A model generated the notes under the pieces. That model saw only the letters and a program-made list of their open reading frames with translations, searched no databases and was not told the origin of the DNA. The translations under genes and the position numbers were made by a program. A stretch of 64,000 bases of DNA from Lutimaribacter degradans (GTDB lineage Bacteria; Pseudomonadota; Alphaproteobacteria; Rhodobacterales; Rhodobacteraceae): assembly GCF_023703375.1 (NCBI RefSeq), contig NZ_JAMQGO010000001.1, positions 558,001 to 622,000 on the forward strand. The letters run 5' to 3'. Shown one piece after another: positions 8,727-16,874 of the stretch; within the stretch, counting starts at the first letter, position 1; every line of letters begins with the position of its first letter.

Positions 8727-9377
8727 TTACTGCGGCATCACCGTCGCCTTGTCATACGCGGCGGTGAACCCCTTGAGCGACATGTCCAGGTTGATCGGCG
8801 TGTCGGGCGACACGAAGGGCACGATCGTGACCGTTGCCTTTACACCGCGCTTGAAGGCGTTGATCTCTTCGGCGGTAAAGCCGATCCGCGCGTAGCACCC
8901 CAGCGGATCGCAAACCGCGAAGGGGTAGCGCTTGGCCTGGCCGTCATCGACCTTGATCGTCAGTTGCGCGGTCAGCAGCGTTTCCAGCGGAACGGCGACC
9001 AATGCCCCCCCGGCGGCGCGCTGCCCCTCGGGCAGCTTGAAGATGCGCACGTTGGACACGAGATTGTCGTTTTCATCGGTAAGGGACTGGAACAGCTGGC
9101 AAGGCTCATCCTCGCCCTCGGGCACGCGGATGCATTCCAGCGCCCAATCCTCGACCTCTTCACGCAGGTAAGGCGTGCCCGGCCCCTCGGGGTCGTTCAT
9201 GTCCTCGCTCATCGCCAGGTCGCTTCCTTGCGGGGCGATGGCGCCGCCGATGTCGGACTGGGTTTGCGGCATGGCCGGCGCGGTTTCGTCGCCGGCATCA
9301 TCGGTGTCTTGTGCCTGTGCAGCTAATGGCATGGCCAAAAGGGCAAGAACCGAAAGAGTGGAAATAAACTTGGGCAT
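8727..9377 (-). CDS. IalB-family invasion-associated periplasmic protein
   Basis: A 216-residue exported protein of the IalB (invasion-associated locus B) family, found widely in alphaproteobacteria including non-pathogens. The start at 9377 has GGGGAG upstream and gives a signal peptide with a likely cut after AQA (about residue 22). A low-complexity acidic linker follows, then the IalB domain with two cysteine pairs (WALEC with EPCQLF, and VCDPLGC) that are likely disulfide-bonded. The biochemical role is unknown; a link to virulence is known for Bartonella IalB only and should not be carried over. It is transcribed away from the putative small-RNA island. Confidence 0.9.
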   Translation of the reverse strand: MPKFISTLSVLALLAMPLAAQAQDTDDAGDETAPAMPQTQSDIGGAIAPQGSDLAMSEDMNDPEGPGTPYLREEVEDWALECIRVPEGEDEPCQLFQSLTDENDNLVSNVRIFKLPEGQRAAGGALVAVPLETLLTAQLTIKVDDGQAKRYPFAVCDPLGCYARIGFTAEEINAFKRGVKATVTIVPFVSPDTPINLDMSLKGFTAAYDKATVMPQ

Positions 9378-9507
9378 GTGCTCCCCGCTTTGTAACACGT
9401 CATTCTGTTTGGGGCTTAGCACGGGCCGAGTGTCTTGTCAGGCGCGAAAACGAGAGCCCGATGCTGCCCTTGGCGAATATTTGCTGTCGGGAAATGCATG
9501 AAACGAC

Positions 9508-9625
9508 AAAGAAAAAGAGGCTGTAACAGCCCCTTTTTCATTATTTTTTTCACTCCCCGTCGGACTGGCCGACTTAGTAATTGAGCCGACGCTAGGAGGT
9601 TTTGCCGCATCGGTCAACAGGCAAT
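9508..9625 (-). ncRNA. Candidate small RNA 2 (tandem), minus strand
   Basis: No convincing ORF occupies this stretch. Read on the minus strand, a TATTAT -10 box (complement of 9631-9636) would start RNA near 9625. The RNA would then hold a TTGCC/GGCAA stem (9620-9624 with 9602-9606), an unpaired CCUCCU (complement of 9594-9599) resembling an anti-Shine-Dalgarno motif, a CGUCGG/CCGACG stem (9586-9591 with 9558-9563), and a terminator hairpin (9512-9523 with 9527-9538, one mismatch) followed by U5. The -35 box is poor. The terminator is nearly symmetric, so a plus-strand RNA ending at about 9540 is an alternative. Confidence 0.45.
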
Positions 9626-9666
9626 GGGTCATAATATGTCATGGCGCGCGCAATGCGCCTTGTGAT

Positions 9667-9773
9667 GAAAAAAGCCGCATCCCGAAGGATGCGGCCAGTC
9701 TGACAGGGAGGAAGTCCAGCCCGCGCCAGAAAGGACATGTGGCGCCGGGCAGAATTCAGACTGGCACGCGATG
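9667..9773 (-). ncRNA. Candidate small RNA 1 (tandem), minus strand, with promoter and terminator
   Basis: On the minus strand, an ATGTCA box (complement of 9803-9808), 17 bases, and TACATT (complement of 9780-9785) form a plausible sigma-70 promoter. The RNA would start near 9773. A perfect 10-bp stem pairs 9756-9765 with 9694-9703 and encloses a second G+C stem and a CCUCCC stretch (complement of 9706-9711). The 3' end is a textbook terminator: a 9-bp stem (9674-9682 with 9687-9695), UUCG loop, then six U. No minus-strand gene lies upstream to need this terminator, which is the main reason to propose an RNA gene here. Confidence 0.6.
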
Positions 9774-9823
9774 GTTAAGAATGTATGGTCACTGCCGAAC
9801 GGTGACATTCGGGGGAAAAGCAG

Positions 9824-11377
9824 GTGGAAAACGGCGTATTCATCGGGGGTGGCGGCGAGGACTACGGCGAAAGGCAGTATCTTTCGCTGGGCTACGCCAA
9901 CCGCCACGGGCTGATCGCGGGTGCCACGGGTACGGGCAAGACGGTAACCTTGCAAATCCTGGCCGAGGGTTTTTCTGCCGCCGGGGTTCCGGTGATCCTG
10001 TCGGACGTCAAGGGCGACCTGTCGGGCCTGGCCATTGCCGGCGACCCAGGAGGTAAGCTGCACCAGCCCTTTGCCGAGCGAAACGCGAAAATCGGGTTTG
10101 ACGATTTCACCTACGATCGCTTTCCCGTCACGTTCTGGGACTTGTTCGGCGAACAGGGCCATCCGGTGCGCACCACCGTGGCCGAGATGGGGCCGCTATT
10201 GCTGAGCCGGCTGCTGGAATTGTCCGAGGCGCAAGAGGGGATATTGAACATCGCGTTCCGCCTGGCCGATGAACAGGGCATGCCGCTTCTCGATCTCAAG
10301 GATTTACAGGCGCTTCTGGTCTGGGTGGGGCAGCAGCGCACCGACCTGTCGTTGCGTTATGGCAATATCTCCGTGCAGTCAGTTGGCGCGATCCAGCGCC
10401 GGCTCCTGGTGCTGGAAAACCAGGGCGGGGCCGATTTCTTTGGCGAGCCCGCGTTGGAACTGTCTGACCTGATGCGCAGCGATACGGACGGGCGCGGCAT
10501 GGTCAACATATTGGCCGCCGACAGGTTGATGGGCAGCCCACGCTTGTACGCGACCTTTCTGTTGTGGCTTTTGTCGGAGCTTTTCGAGGAACTGCCCGAG
10601 GTGGGCGACCCCGAAAAACCCAAGCTGGTGTTTTTTTTCGACGAGGCGCACCTGCTGTTCGACGACGCGCCCAAGGCGCTGATCGACAAGGTCGAACAGG
10701 TGGCGCGGTTGATCAGGTCCAAGGGGGTGGGGGTATATTTCGTCACCCAGAACCCCGCGGATGTTCCCGAGGACGTGCTGGGCCAATTGGGCAACCGCGT
10801 GCAGCACGCCTTGCGCGCCTTTACCGCCAAGGATCGCAAGCAATTGCGCATGGCGGCTGAAACCTATCGTGACAATCCCCGCTTCGACACCGAAAAGGCG
10901 ATCATGCAGGTGGGCGTGGGCGAGGCCGTGACCTCGATGTTGCAGAAAAAGGGGGTGCCCGGCGTGGTCGAACGTACGCTCATTCGGCCGCCCTCGTCGC
11001 GGCTGGGGCCCATCTCGGGGGCGGAACGCCGCGCGGTGATCGACGCAAGCACGCTGAAATCGAAATACCACGCGCGGATTGATCGTGACTCGGCCCATGA
11101 AATCCTGGCCCGTCGCGCCGAAGAGGCCGCCGCCGCCGCCGAAGAGGCAGAGGCGCGCGAAGAAGCGGCCGAGGACATGAAGCAACGCGAGTTCAACGCC
11201 GGGCGCCGCTATACCGGCGCGCGCGTGGGCCGGTCGTCCAGCCGCAGCACGCGCAGCAACAGCCGCGGTGACACCGTGACTGGGGCGTTGGGCAAGGCGC
11301 TGGTCAAGGAATTGGGCGGCACCACCGGCCGCCGCATCGTGCGCGGAATCCTGGGCGGGCTGTTCAAGTCGCGTTGA
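9824..11377 (+). CDS. DUF853 / HerA-like P-loop ATPase
   Basis: A 517-residue ATPase of the DUF853 family, related to the HerA/FtsK superfamily of DNA translocases. Walker A is GATGTGKT at about 33-40 and Walker B is VFFFDEAH at about 269-276, with arginine-rich segments following. The C-terminal part has a Glu/Ala-rich, probably coiled-coil stretch (about residues 425-455) and a Ser/Arg-rich tail. Translation starts with GTG at 9824 behind a GGGGGAAAAG sequence. HerA usually pairs with the NurA nuclease; no nurA is nearby, so DNA processing is an inference from the fold only. The gene carries an eight-T run at 10631-10638 without a frame break. Confidence 0.88.
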   Translation: MENGVFIGGGGEDYGERQYLSLGYANRHGLIAGATGTGKTVTLQILAEGFSAAGVPVILSDVKGDLSGLAIAGDPGGKLHQPFAERNAKIGFDDFTYDRFPVTFWDLFGEQGHPVRTTVAEMGPLLLSRLLELSEAQEGILNIAFRLADEQGMPLLDLKDLQALLVWVGQQRTDLSLRYGNISVQSVGAIQRRLLVLENQGGADFFGEPALELSDLMRSDTDGRGMVNILAADRLMGSPRLYATFLLWLLSELFEELPEVGDPEKPKLVFFFDEAHLLFDDAPKALIDKVEQVARLIRSKGVGVYFVTQNPADVPEDVLGQLGNRVQHALRAFTAKDRKQLRMAAETYRDNPRFDTEKAIMQVGVGEAVTSMLQKKGVPGVVERTLIRPPSSRLGPISGAERRAVIDASTLKSKYHARIDRDSAHEILARRAEEAAAAAEEAEAREEAAEDMKQREFNAGRRYTGARVGRSSSRSTRSNSRGDTVTGALGKALVKELGGTTGRRIVRGILGGLFKSR

Positions 11378-11526
11378 AGTGACAATCTCGCTGGAAAGCG
11401 GCGCATCGCGACCTATGCTATTTCGTGTACGCGAAACGCCCGCAAAAAAGGGCAACGACATTGGATGCGCGTACTTCGTTGCGTCCTTCGACGCCTGTTT
11501 TCCCCAATAAAAGTGAGAGCCGATCA

Positions 11527-13185
11527 ATGCAAATTGCAGACGCACCGGATTTTCATCCTGCCGCCGCCCGCTATGCCGACGAAGTTGCCGCCGGCACCCT
11601 GTCGCGCCGAGAGTTTCTGACACGGGCCACCGCCCTGGGCGTTTCGATCCCCGCCGCCTATGCGCTGATAGGCGTGCCACAACCGGCGAATGCCGCGGCC
11701 CACATGCAACAGGGCGGCACGTTGCGCATAGAAAGCACCGTGAATGCGCTGAAAGACCCGCGCACATTCGATTGGCCGCAGATGTCGAATTTCACGCGCG
11801 GCTGGCTGGAGTACCTGGTAGAATACAACCGCGACGGCTCGTTCCGCGGTATCTTGCTGGAGGACTGGTCGGTCAATGAAGACGGCAGCGAATATACCTT
11901 GAACATACGACCGGGTGTGACCTGGAACAATGGCGACCCGTTCACGGCAAGCGACGTGGCCTTCAACATCGAGCGTTGGTGTGATGCCGGGGTCGAGGGC
12001 AACTCGATGGCGTCGCGCATGGGCCAACTTGTCGACCCGGAAACGAAGCAGGCGCGCGAGGGCGCGATCATGGTGGTCGATGACCAGACCGTGCGGCTGA
12101 GCCTTCCCAGCCCCGACATTACGTTGATCGCGGGCTTTTCCGACTACCCGGCCGCCATCGTGCACCCATCCTTTAACGGCGATCCGTTGGAAAACCCGAT
12201 CGGCACCGGCCCATACCTGCCCGAACGCTTCGATGTGGGCGTCAAATCCGTCCTGTTGCGCAACACCGAGCATGACTGGTGGGGCAAGGGCGTCATCGGC
12301 GAGGCCATGCTGGACCGGATCGAATACATCGATTTCGGGACCGATCAGGCATCGATCGTGGCGGCCGCGGATTCCGACGAGGTCGACATGGTTTATGAAA
12401 GCCTCGATGAATATATTGATATTTTCGATAGCATCGGCTGGGTGAAATCCGAGGCGGTGACCGCCAATACACTGGTCATCCGGCCCAACCAGCTGGCCGA
12501 GGTGGGCGATATGCAGCCCTATGCGGATGCTCGTGTGCGCCGCGCGCTGGCGATGGCGGTGGACAACGCGATCTGCCTTCAACTGGGCTATGCCGACCGG
12601 GGCAAATTGGCCGAAAACCATCATGTCTGCCCGATCCACCCCGAATACGCCGATATCGGTGCCCCGAAACACGACCCGGAGGGCGCTCTTGCGCTGATGG
12701 AAGAGGCGGGCATGGCCGATTTCGAGCACGAACTGATCTCGATCGACGATACTTGGCGGCGCAACACGTCCGACGTGGTGGCCGCGCAGCTTCGCGATGC
12801 CGGTATCAAGGTGAAGCGCACGGTGCTGCCGGGCGCGACGTTCTGGAACGACTGGGTGAAATACCCGTTCTCAACCACCGACTGGGCGCAACGACCTCTT
12901 GGTGTCCAGGTGTTGGCGCTGGCCTATCGCTCGGGCGAGCCGTGGAATGAAACCGGCTTTTCGAATGCCGAGTTCGATGCCGAACTGGCGCGCGCCATGT
13001 CGATCGCCGATGCCGACACGCGGCGCGACAGCATGGAAAAGCTCGAACAGATCATGCTGGATGAGGGAGTCGTGATCCAACCGTTTTGGCGGTCGACCTT
13101 CCGTCACTACAAGGAAAACGTCGTCGGTGCGGAACAGCATCCGACCTTTGAAATCCACGTCTACAAGCTGGGGTTTGCCGCGTAA
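11527..13185 (+). CDS. ABC transporter solute-binding protein, family 5, Tat-exported
   Basis: A 552-residue binding protein of the peptide/nickel (SBP_bac_5, DppA/OppA) family. The start at 11527 places a twin-arginine motif, SRREFL, at about residues 26-31, followed by a hydrophobic stretch ending in ANAAA, so export by the Tat pathway as a folded protein is expected. The body carries the usual family layout (TLNIRPGVTWNNGDPFTASDV). No permease or ATPase genes for a Dpp/Opp system are next to it, so it is an orphan here; partners may be elsewhere. An upstream in-frame ATG at 11425 is rejected because it would bury the Tat signal. A terminator follows. Confidence 0.9.
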   Translation: MQIADAPDFHPAAARYADEVAAGTLSRREFLTRATALGVSIPAAYALIGVPQPANAAAHMQQGGTLRIESTVNALKDPRTFDWPQMSNFTRGWLEYLVEYNRDGSFRGILLEDWSVNEDGSEYTLNIRPGVTWNNGDPFTASDVAFNIERWCDAGVEGNSMASRMGQLVDPETKQAREGAIMVVDDQTVRLSLPSPDITLIAGFSDYPAAIVHPSFNGDPLENPIGTGPYLPERFDVGVKSVLLRNTEHDWWGKGVIGEAMLDRIEYIDFGTDQASIVAAADSDEVDMVYESLDEYIDIFDSIGWVKSEAVTANTLVIRPNQLAEVGDMQPYADARVRRALAMAVDNAICLQLGYADRGKLAENHHVCPIHPEYADIGAPKHDPEGALALMEEAGMADFEHELISIDDTWRRNTSDVVAAQLRDAGIKVKRTVLPGATFWNDWVKYPFSTTDWAQRPLGVQVLALAYRSGEPWNETGFSNAEFDAELARAMSIADADTRRDSMEKLEQIMLDEGVVIQPFWRSTFRHYKENVVGAEQHPTFEIHVYKLGFAA

Positions 13186-13210
13186 AAGGCGGCCGCCTTG
13201 GACCAAGAAG

Positions 13211-13238
13211 AAAACGGGCGGCTCTGGCCGCCCGTTTT
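13211..13238. terminator. Bidirectional intrinsic terminator
   Basis: A perfect 12-bp stem pairs 13211-13222 with 13227-13238 around a TCTG loop. It has A-rich and T-rich arms, so it works on both strands. It lies between the convergent orphan binding-protein gene and livM. Confidence 0.93.
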
Positions 13239-13261
13239 TCGTTTTGCCGGCTGTTGTTGCG

Positions 13262-14566
13262 TCAGCGTTCGGGAAGCAGCCCCCGCGGGCTGAAGCGCAA
13301 GACCAGCAACAGGATCAGGCCCATCGTCAGCAGGCGCATATGCGCCGCGCTTTCCAGCAGATGTTCGCGCAGCCAGTATCCTTCGGACATGCCGCTGGTG
13401 ATGGTCTGCATCAGCCACAGGCCCATCGGCTCGACCTGCACCCAGAGAAACCAGATCAGGAACCCGCCCAGCACCGCGCCCAGGTTGTTGCCCGATCCGC
13501 CGACGATCACCATCACCCAGATCAGGAAGGTAAAGCGCAACGGCTGATAGGTCGTGGGCACAAGCTGTCCGTCCAGTGTGGTCATCATCGCGCCCGCGAT
13601 GCCGCAGATGGCCGAACCCAGGATGAATACCTGCAAGTGCCGGCGGGTCACGTCCTTGCCCATTGCCTCGGCGGCAACCTCGTTGTCGCGGATCGCGCGC
13701 ATCATCCGGCCCCACGGGCTGTGCAGCGCGCGTTGGGCCAGTACAAGCAGGATAACCAGCACCACCGCGAAGAGCACCGCATAGCCCAGCTTGATGTAAA
13801 GCGTTGAAGCGGTGACCGGGTCGATGCCCAGGCTCGTCGCGCGTTCCACGAAGGCCGGGTCGTTTTGCAAGTCAATCTCGTTGGGTACCGGGCGCGGCAG
13901 GCCGTTGACGTTCTTGACGCCCCGGCTCAGCCACTCCTCGTTCTTCAGAACCGCGATGACGATTTCGGCGATGCCCAGCGTGGCGATGGCCAGGTAATCG
14001 CTGCGCAGGCCCAACGCGGTCTTGCCGATGATCCATGCCGCGCCCGCGGCCAGCAGCCCGCCCACGGGCCATGACAGCAGAACCGGCAGCCCCAGGCCAC
14101 CGAGATACCCGCTGACAGACGGGTTGATCGCCTCGATCGACTGCACGCCGCCGTCGAACACGAAACGGAACAGGAAGAAGCCGCCAACCAGTATCACGAT
14201 CAGCGCCAGCGTGCGCCTGCGCCCCGGCGCCATTGCCTTGTAGGTCAGGATGGCCGCCACGATGGTGGCCGCGCCCAGCACCAGGCCCAGCAATACGCGC
14301 AAGCCGCCCGCGGCCCAGGCCTCGGTCGTGGGGGGCATAGACACGATGACCGTGGCCAAGCCGCCAAGCGCGACGAAGCCCATGACGCCCACGTTGAACA
14401 GCCCCGCAAACCCCCATTGCAGGTTCACCCCCAGCGCCATGATCGCGCTGATCAACCCCATGTTCAGGATCAACAGCGCCGAGTTCCAGCTTTGCGTCAC
14501 GCCGGTGCCGATGATCAGCACGGCCACGAGCGTAAACAGGGCAGTTGTCTTGGCTGTATCGCTCAT
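13262..14566 (-). CDS. livM: Branched-chain amino acid ABC transporter permease LivM
   Basis: A 434-residue inner-membrane permease, the second of the LivH/LivM pair that forms the channel of a hydrophobic amino acid importer. Many hydrophobic helices are visible, with the family stretch RSDYLAIATLGIAEI and the cytoplasmic coupling loop RAIRDNEVAAEAMG that docks on the ATPases. It is longer than the E. coli-type protein because of extra membrane segments in the first half, as usual for this family in Rhodobacterales. Its ATG overlaps the stop of livH (ATGA). It is the last gene of the leftward operon and ends at a strong terminator. Confidence 0.95.
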   Translation of the reverse strand: MSDTAKTTALFTLVAVLIIGTGVTQSWNSALLILNMGLISAIMALGVNLQWGFAGLFNVGVMGFVALGGLATVIVSMPPTTEAWAAGGLRVLLGLVLGAATIVAAILTYKAMAPGRRRTLALIVILVGGFFLFRFVFDGGVQSIEAINPSVSGYLGGLGLPVLLSWPVGGLLAAGAAWIIGKTALGLRSDYLAIATLGIAEIVIAVLKNEEWLSRGVKNVNGLPRPVPNEIDLQNDPAFVERATSLGIDPVTASTLYIKLGYAVLFAVVLVILLVLAQRALHSPWGRMMRAIRDNEVAAEAMGKDVTRRHLQVFILGSAICGIAGAMMTTLDGQLVPTTYQPLRFTFLIWVMVIVGGSGNNLGAVLGGFLIWFLWVQVEPMGLWLMQTITSGMSEGYWLREHLLESAAHMRLLTMGLILLLVLRFSPRGLLPER

Positions 14567-15573
14567 ACCGATTTCCCCCGGAACAGACCTGTTGGACGGA
14601 ACAGCAGCACGATCAGCAGGATCGCGAAACTGATGGCAAACTTGTAATCCGTGCTCAGAAGCTGCACGAGCCCCGATGGCTCAAGATTTTCGGGCATCAG
14701 GTAGACCAGCACCTTTTTCCACGCGTAGGTGACGAACACCTCGGAAAAGGCGATCACGAACCCCCCGGCAATGGCGCCAACCGGGCTGCCCAGCCCACCC
14801 ACGATGGCGCTGGCAAAGATCGGCAGCAGCAGTTGGAAATAAGTGAACGCCTTGAAGCTCTTGTCCAGCCCGTAAAGCACGCCCGCGATGGTAGCCAGCG
14901 CGGCAACGATCATCCAGGTCACCATCACGACACGCTCGGGGTTGATGCCCGACAGCAGCGCCAGATCCTCATTGTCGGAATAGGCGCGCATGGATTTGCC
15001 CGTGCGCGTGCGGTTGAGAAACCAGAACAGCACCGCCACGACGATAATCGCCGTGACCAAGGTGATGCCCTGCGTTGTCTTGATGGCCAAACCTTCCTGC
15101 AGCCCGGTCATTTCCTTGAAATCGCGCGCGGTGATGATGAACCGTTCGCCATCGGCGAAACGCTGGTCATCGGGGCCGATGATGAACCGCACCAGCCCGT
15201 TGAGGATGAACATGACCCCAAGCGATGCCATCACCAGGATGATCGGCTTGGCCTTCACCTCGCGGTAAAATCGGTAAACCAGCCGGTCGGTGCCCAGCAC
15301 CAGCAGGATGCAGGCCGCGATCCCCAGTGGCAGCGCCAACAGCGCGGTAGGCAACGGCCCAAAGCTGACGCCAGCGGCCTGCAAAGCCCATGTGACAAGG
15401 ATCGTGGCCATTGTGCCGAATGCCATCGTGTCGCCATGGGCGAAGTTGGAAAACCGCAGGATGCCGTATATCAGCGTGACCCCCAGCGCCCCAAGCGCCA
15501 ACTGGCTGCCATAGGCGATGGCCGGGACCAGAACGAAATTGGAAAGCGCCACTATGGCGTTGAGAATATCCAT
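14563..15573 (-). CDS. livH: Branched-chain amino acid ABC transporter permease LivH
   Basis: A 336-residue inner-membrane permease of the LivH family. It has the conserved GVTLIYGILRFSNFAHGD segment near the N-terminus and the RAYSDNEDLALLSGI coupling loop that contacts LivF/LivG. The start at 15573 is chosen because it overlaps the stop of the preceding small gene (TGATG); an ATG six codons upstream is less likely. It is coupled downstream to livM. It acts with livM, livF, livG and the binding protein at 17763-18944. Confidence 0.95.
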   Translation of the reverse strand: MDILNAIVALSNFVLVPAIAYGSQLALGALGVTLIYGILRFSNFAHGDTMAFGTMATILVTWALQAAGVSFGPLPTALLALPLGIAACILLVLGTDRLVYRFYREVKAKPIILVMASLGVMFILNGLVRFIIGPDDQRFADGERFIITARDFKEMTGLQEGLAIKTTQGITLVTAIIVVAVLFWFLNRTRTGKSMRAYSDNEDLALLSGINPERVVMVTWMIVAALATIAGVLYGLDKSFKAFTYFQLLLPIFASAIVGGLGSPVGAIAGGFVIAFSEVFVTYAWKKVLVYLMPENLEPSGLVQLLSTDYKFAISFAILLIVLLFRPTGLFRGKSV

Positions 15574-15905
15574 CAGAAGCGTCCCTCGCATCTGCCGGTG
15601 AATGTTTTGCCGCGATTGCCGGTGTAGCTGAACGCACCGTCGTTTCGCAGCGTCAGGCGGTAGCGCCCATTGAAACTGTCAAGCGTGATCGTGTCGTCGG
15701 AAACCCGCGCTGCGTAAGGCCCCTGGCCATCGATCCACAACCGTGCGCGCGGGCCCTGTGTCTGCGCAACCTCGATCGTCAGCCCCGAGGGCGCGCACAT
15801 GCTTGGGGCATCGCCGCGGCATTGTTGCGTGGCCGTACATGTCAGATCTTGCGCGGCCGCGGGCAGGGTAGGGGCCAGTAGGCTGGCGGCGATCAATCCT
15901 TTCAT
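15573..15905 (-). CDS. Small exported cysteine-containing protein inside the liv operon
   Basis: A 110-residue protein with a signal peptide (about residues 1-18, cut after AAA-Q). The mature part has four cysteines (about 23, 29, 37 and 106), probably two disulfides, and otherwise beta-rich sequence. I do not recognise a family. It begins six bases after the livF stop, with a GAGCGGG sequence before the ATG, and its TGA overlaps the livH ATG. It is therefore fully embedded in the ABC operon between ATPase and permease genes. A periplasmic accessory role for the importer is possible but unsupported beyond position. Confidence 0.8.
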   Translation of the reverse strand: MKGLIAASLLAPTLPAAAQDLTCTATQQCRGDAPSMCAPSGLTIEVAQTQGPRARLWIDGQGPYAARVSDDTITLDSFNGRYRLTLRNDGAFSYTGNRGKTFTGRCEGRF

Positions 15906-15910
15906 CCCGC

Positions 15911-16738
15911 TCAGCCCCCCAGGAAGGATTTGCGCACATCCGGGTCGGCCAGCAGTTCCTGGCCGGTGCCGGTATAGCCGTTGGCGCCCTGGACCAGCAC
16001 ATACCCCTTGTCGGCGATTTCCAACGCCTGGCGTGCGTTCTGCTCCACCATCAGGATCGGCAGGCCTGTTCGGCTGACCTCGATGATCCGGTCGAACAGT
16101 TCGTCCATCACGATGGGGCTGACCCCCGCAGTGGGTTCGTCCAGCATCAGAACCTTGGGCTTGGTCATCAGCGCGCGCCCCACGGCCACCTGCTGACGCT
16201 GCCCACCCGACAATTCGCCCGCCGCCTGCCGGCGCTTGTCATGCAGGATCGGGAACAGCTCGTAGACCTGATCCATCGTTTGGCGAATGTCGTCTTCGCG
16301 GATGAAGGCGCCCATCTCCAGGTTTTCCTCGACGGTCATCGAGGTGAAGATGTTGTTGGTTTGCGGCACGAACCCCATGCCCTTTCTCACCCGATCTTGC
16401 GGGTTCAGGGCGGTGATGTCCTCGCCATCCAGCAACACGCGCCCCTTGCGCATGTCCAGCATGCCGAATACCGCCTTCATCGCTGTGGATTTGCCCGCGC
16501 CGTTGGGGCCGACGATCACCGCGATTTCGCCCGCGTTCACCGCAATCGTGCAGTCATGCAGGATATCGGGCCCCTTGCCATAGCCGCCTGTCATGTTCTC
16601 GCCGACCAGGAAGGGGGCTTCGCCCTCGACCCTGACAGCCGCGCCGCCCTTGCGCAGGGGCGTTTCGCCCTGGCCGTGCGCCTTGGTGATCGAGCGGTCC
16701 TTGTTTCCGCGATCGTCCTGATAGGGGTTATCGCCCAT
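15911..16738 (-). CDS. livF: Branched-chain amino acid ABC transporter ATP-binding protein LivF
   Basis: A 275-residue ATPase subunit. Walker A GPNGAGKST, the Q-loop VPQTNNIF, signature LSGGQ and Walker B LMLDEPTAG are all intact. The protein has about 40 extra residues, polar and rich in Lys, Gly and Asp, before the ABC domain, which is longer than typical LivF. The ATG at 16738 is preferred; a GTG directly before it would add one residue. It is separated from livG by about 136 bases that hold a palindromic repeat element, the only large gap in the operon. Confidence 0.94.
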   Translation of the reverse strand: MGDNPYQDDRGNKDRSITKAHGQGETPLRKGGAAVRVEGEAPFLVGENMTGGYGKGPDILHDCTIAVNAGEIAVIVGPNGAGKSTAMKAVFGMLDMRKGRVLLDGEDITALNPQDRVRKGMGFVPQTNNIFTSMTVEENLEMGAFIREDDIRQTMDQVYELFPILHDKRRQAAGELSGGQRQQVAVGRALMTKPKVLMLDEPTAGVSPIVMDELFDRIIEVSRTGLPILMVEQNARQALEIADKGYVLVQGANGYTGTGQELLADPDVRKSFLGG

Positions 16739-16749
16739 CACGTATCCCT

Positions 16750-16842
16750 GTCTTCATTTTGCCAAGAAAACTCCGGGGGGCGCCCTTGGTGCTGCACCAT
16801 CGGGTCGCGTACCACGCGCGACGGAGCAAAGCCCCCGGCATA
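16750..16842. repeat. Dispersed intergenic palindromic element, copy in liv operon
   Basis: Fills most of the gap between livG and livF. It contains a GTCGCG/CGCGAC stem and a shared core, CGCGCGACGG then GCAAAGCCCCC (16815-16836), that recurs at 59997-60020. Its other end has a run of AAAA, then CTCC and GGGGGG, similar to the left end of that copy. No ORF is present. Such G+C hairpin elements lie between genes in many Rhodobacteraceae. Confidence 0.6.
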
Positions 16843-16874
16843 CCCGGGCCGCGTGCCGCAGGCACATATGCAGG

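Noticed and set aside
9416..9632. Small ORFs of about 64 codons in the 9.4-9.6 kb gap
   Set aside because: They lack ribosome-binding sites at the right place, run through the hairpins and show no protein-like composition.
9764..9785. Possible sigma-54 promoter (TGGCACG) before the HerA-like gene
   Set aside because: The -24 half matches but the -12 GC element is missing at the required spacing.
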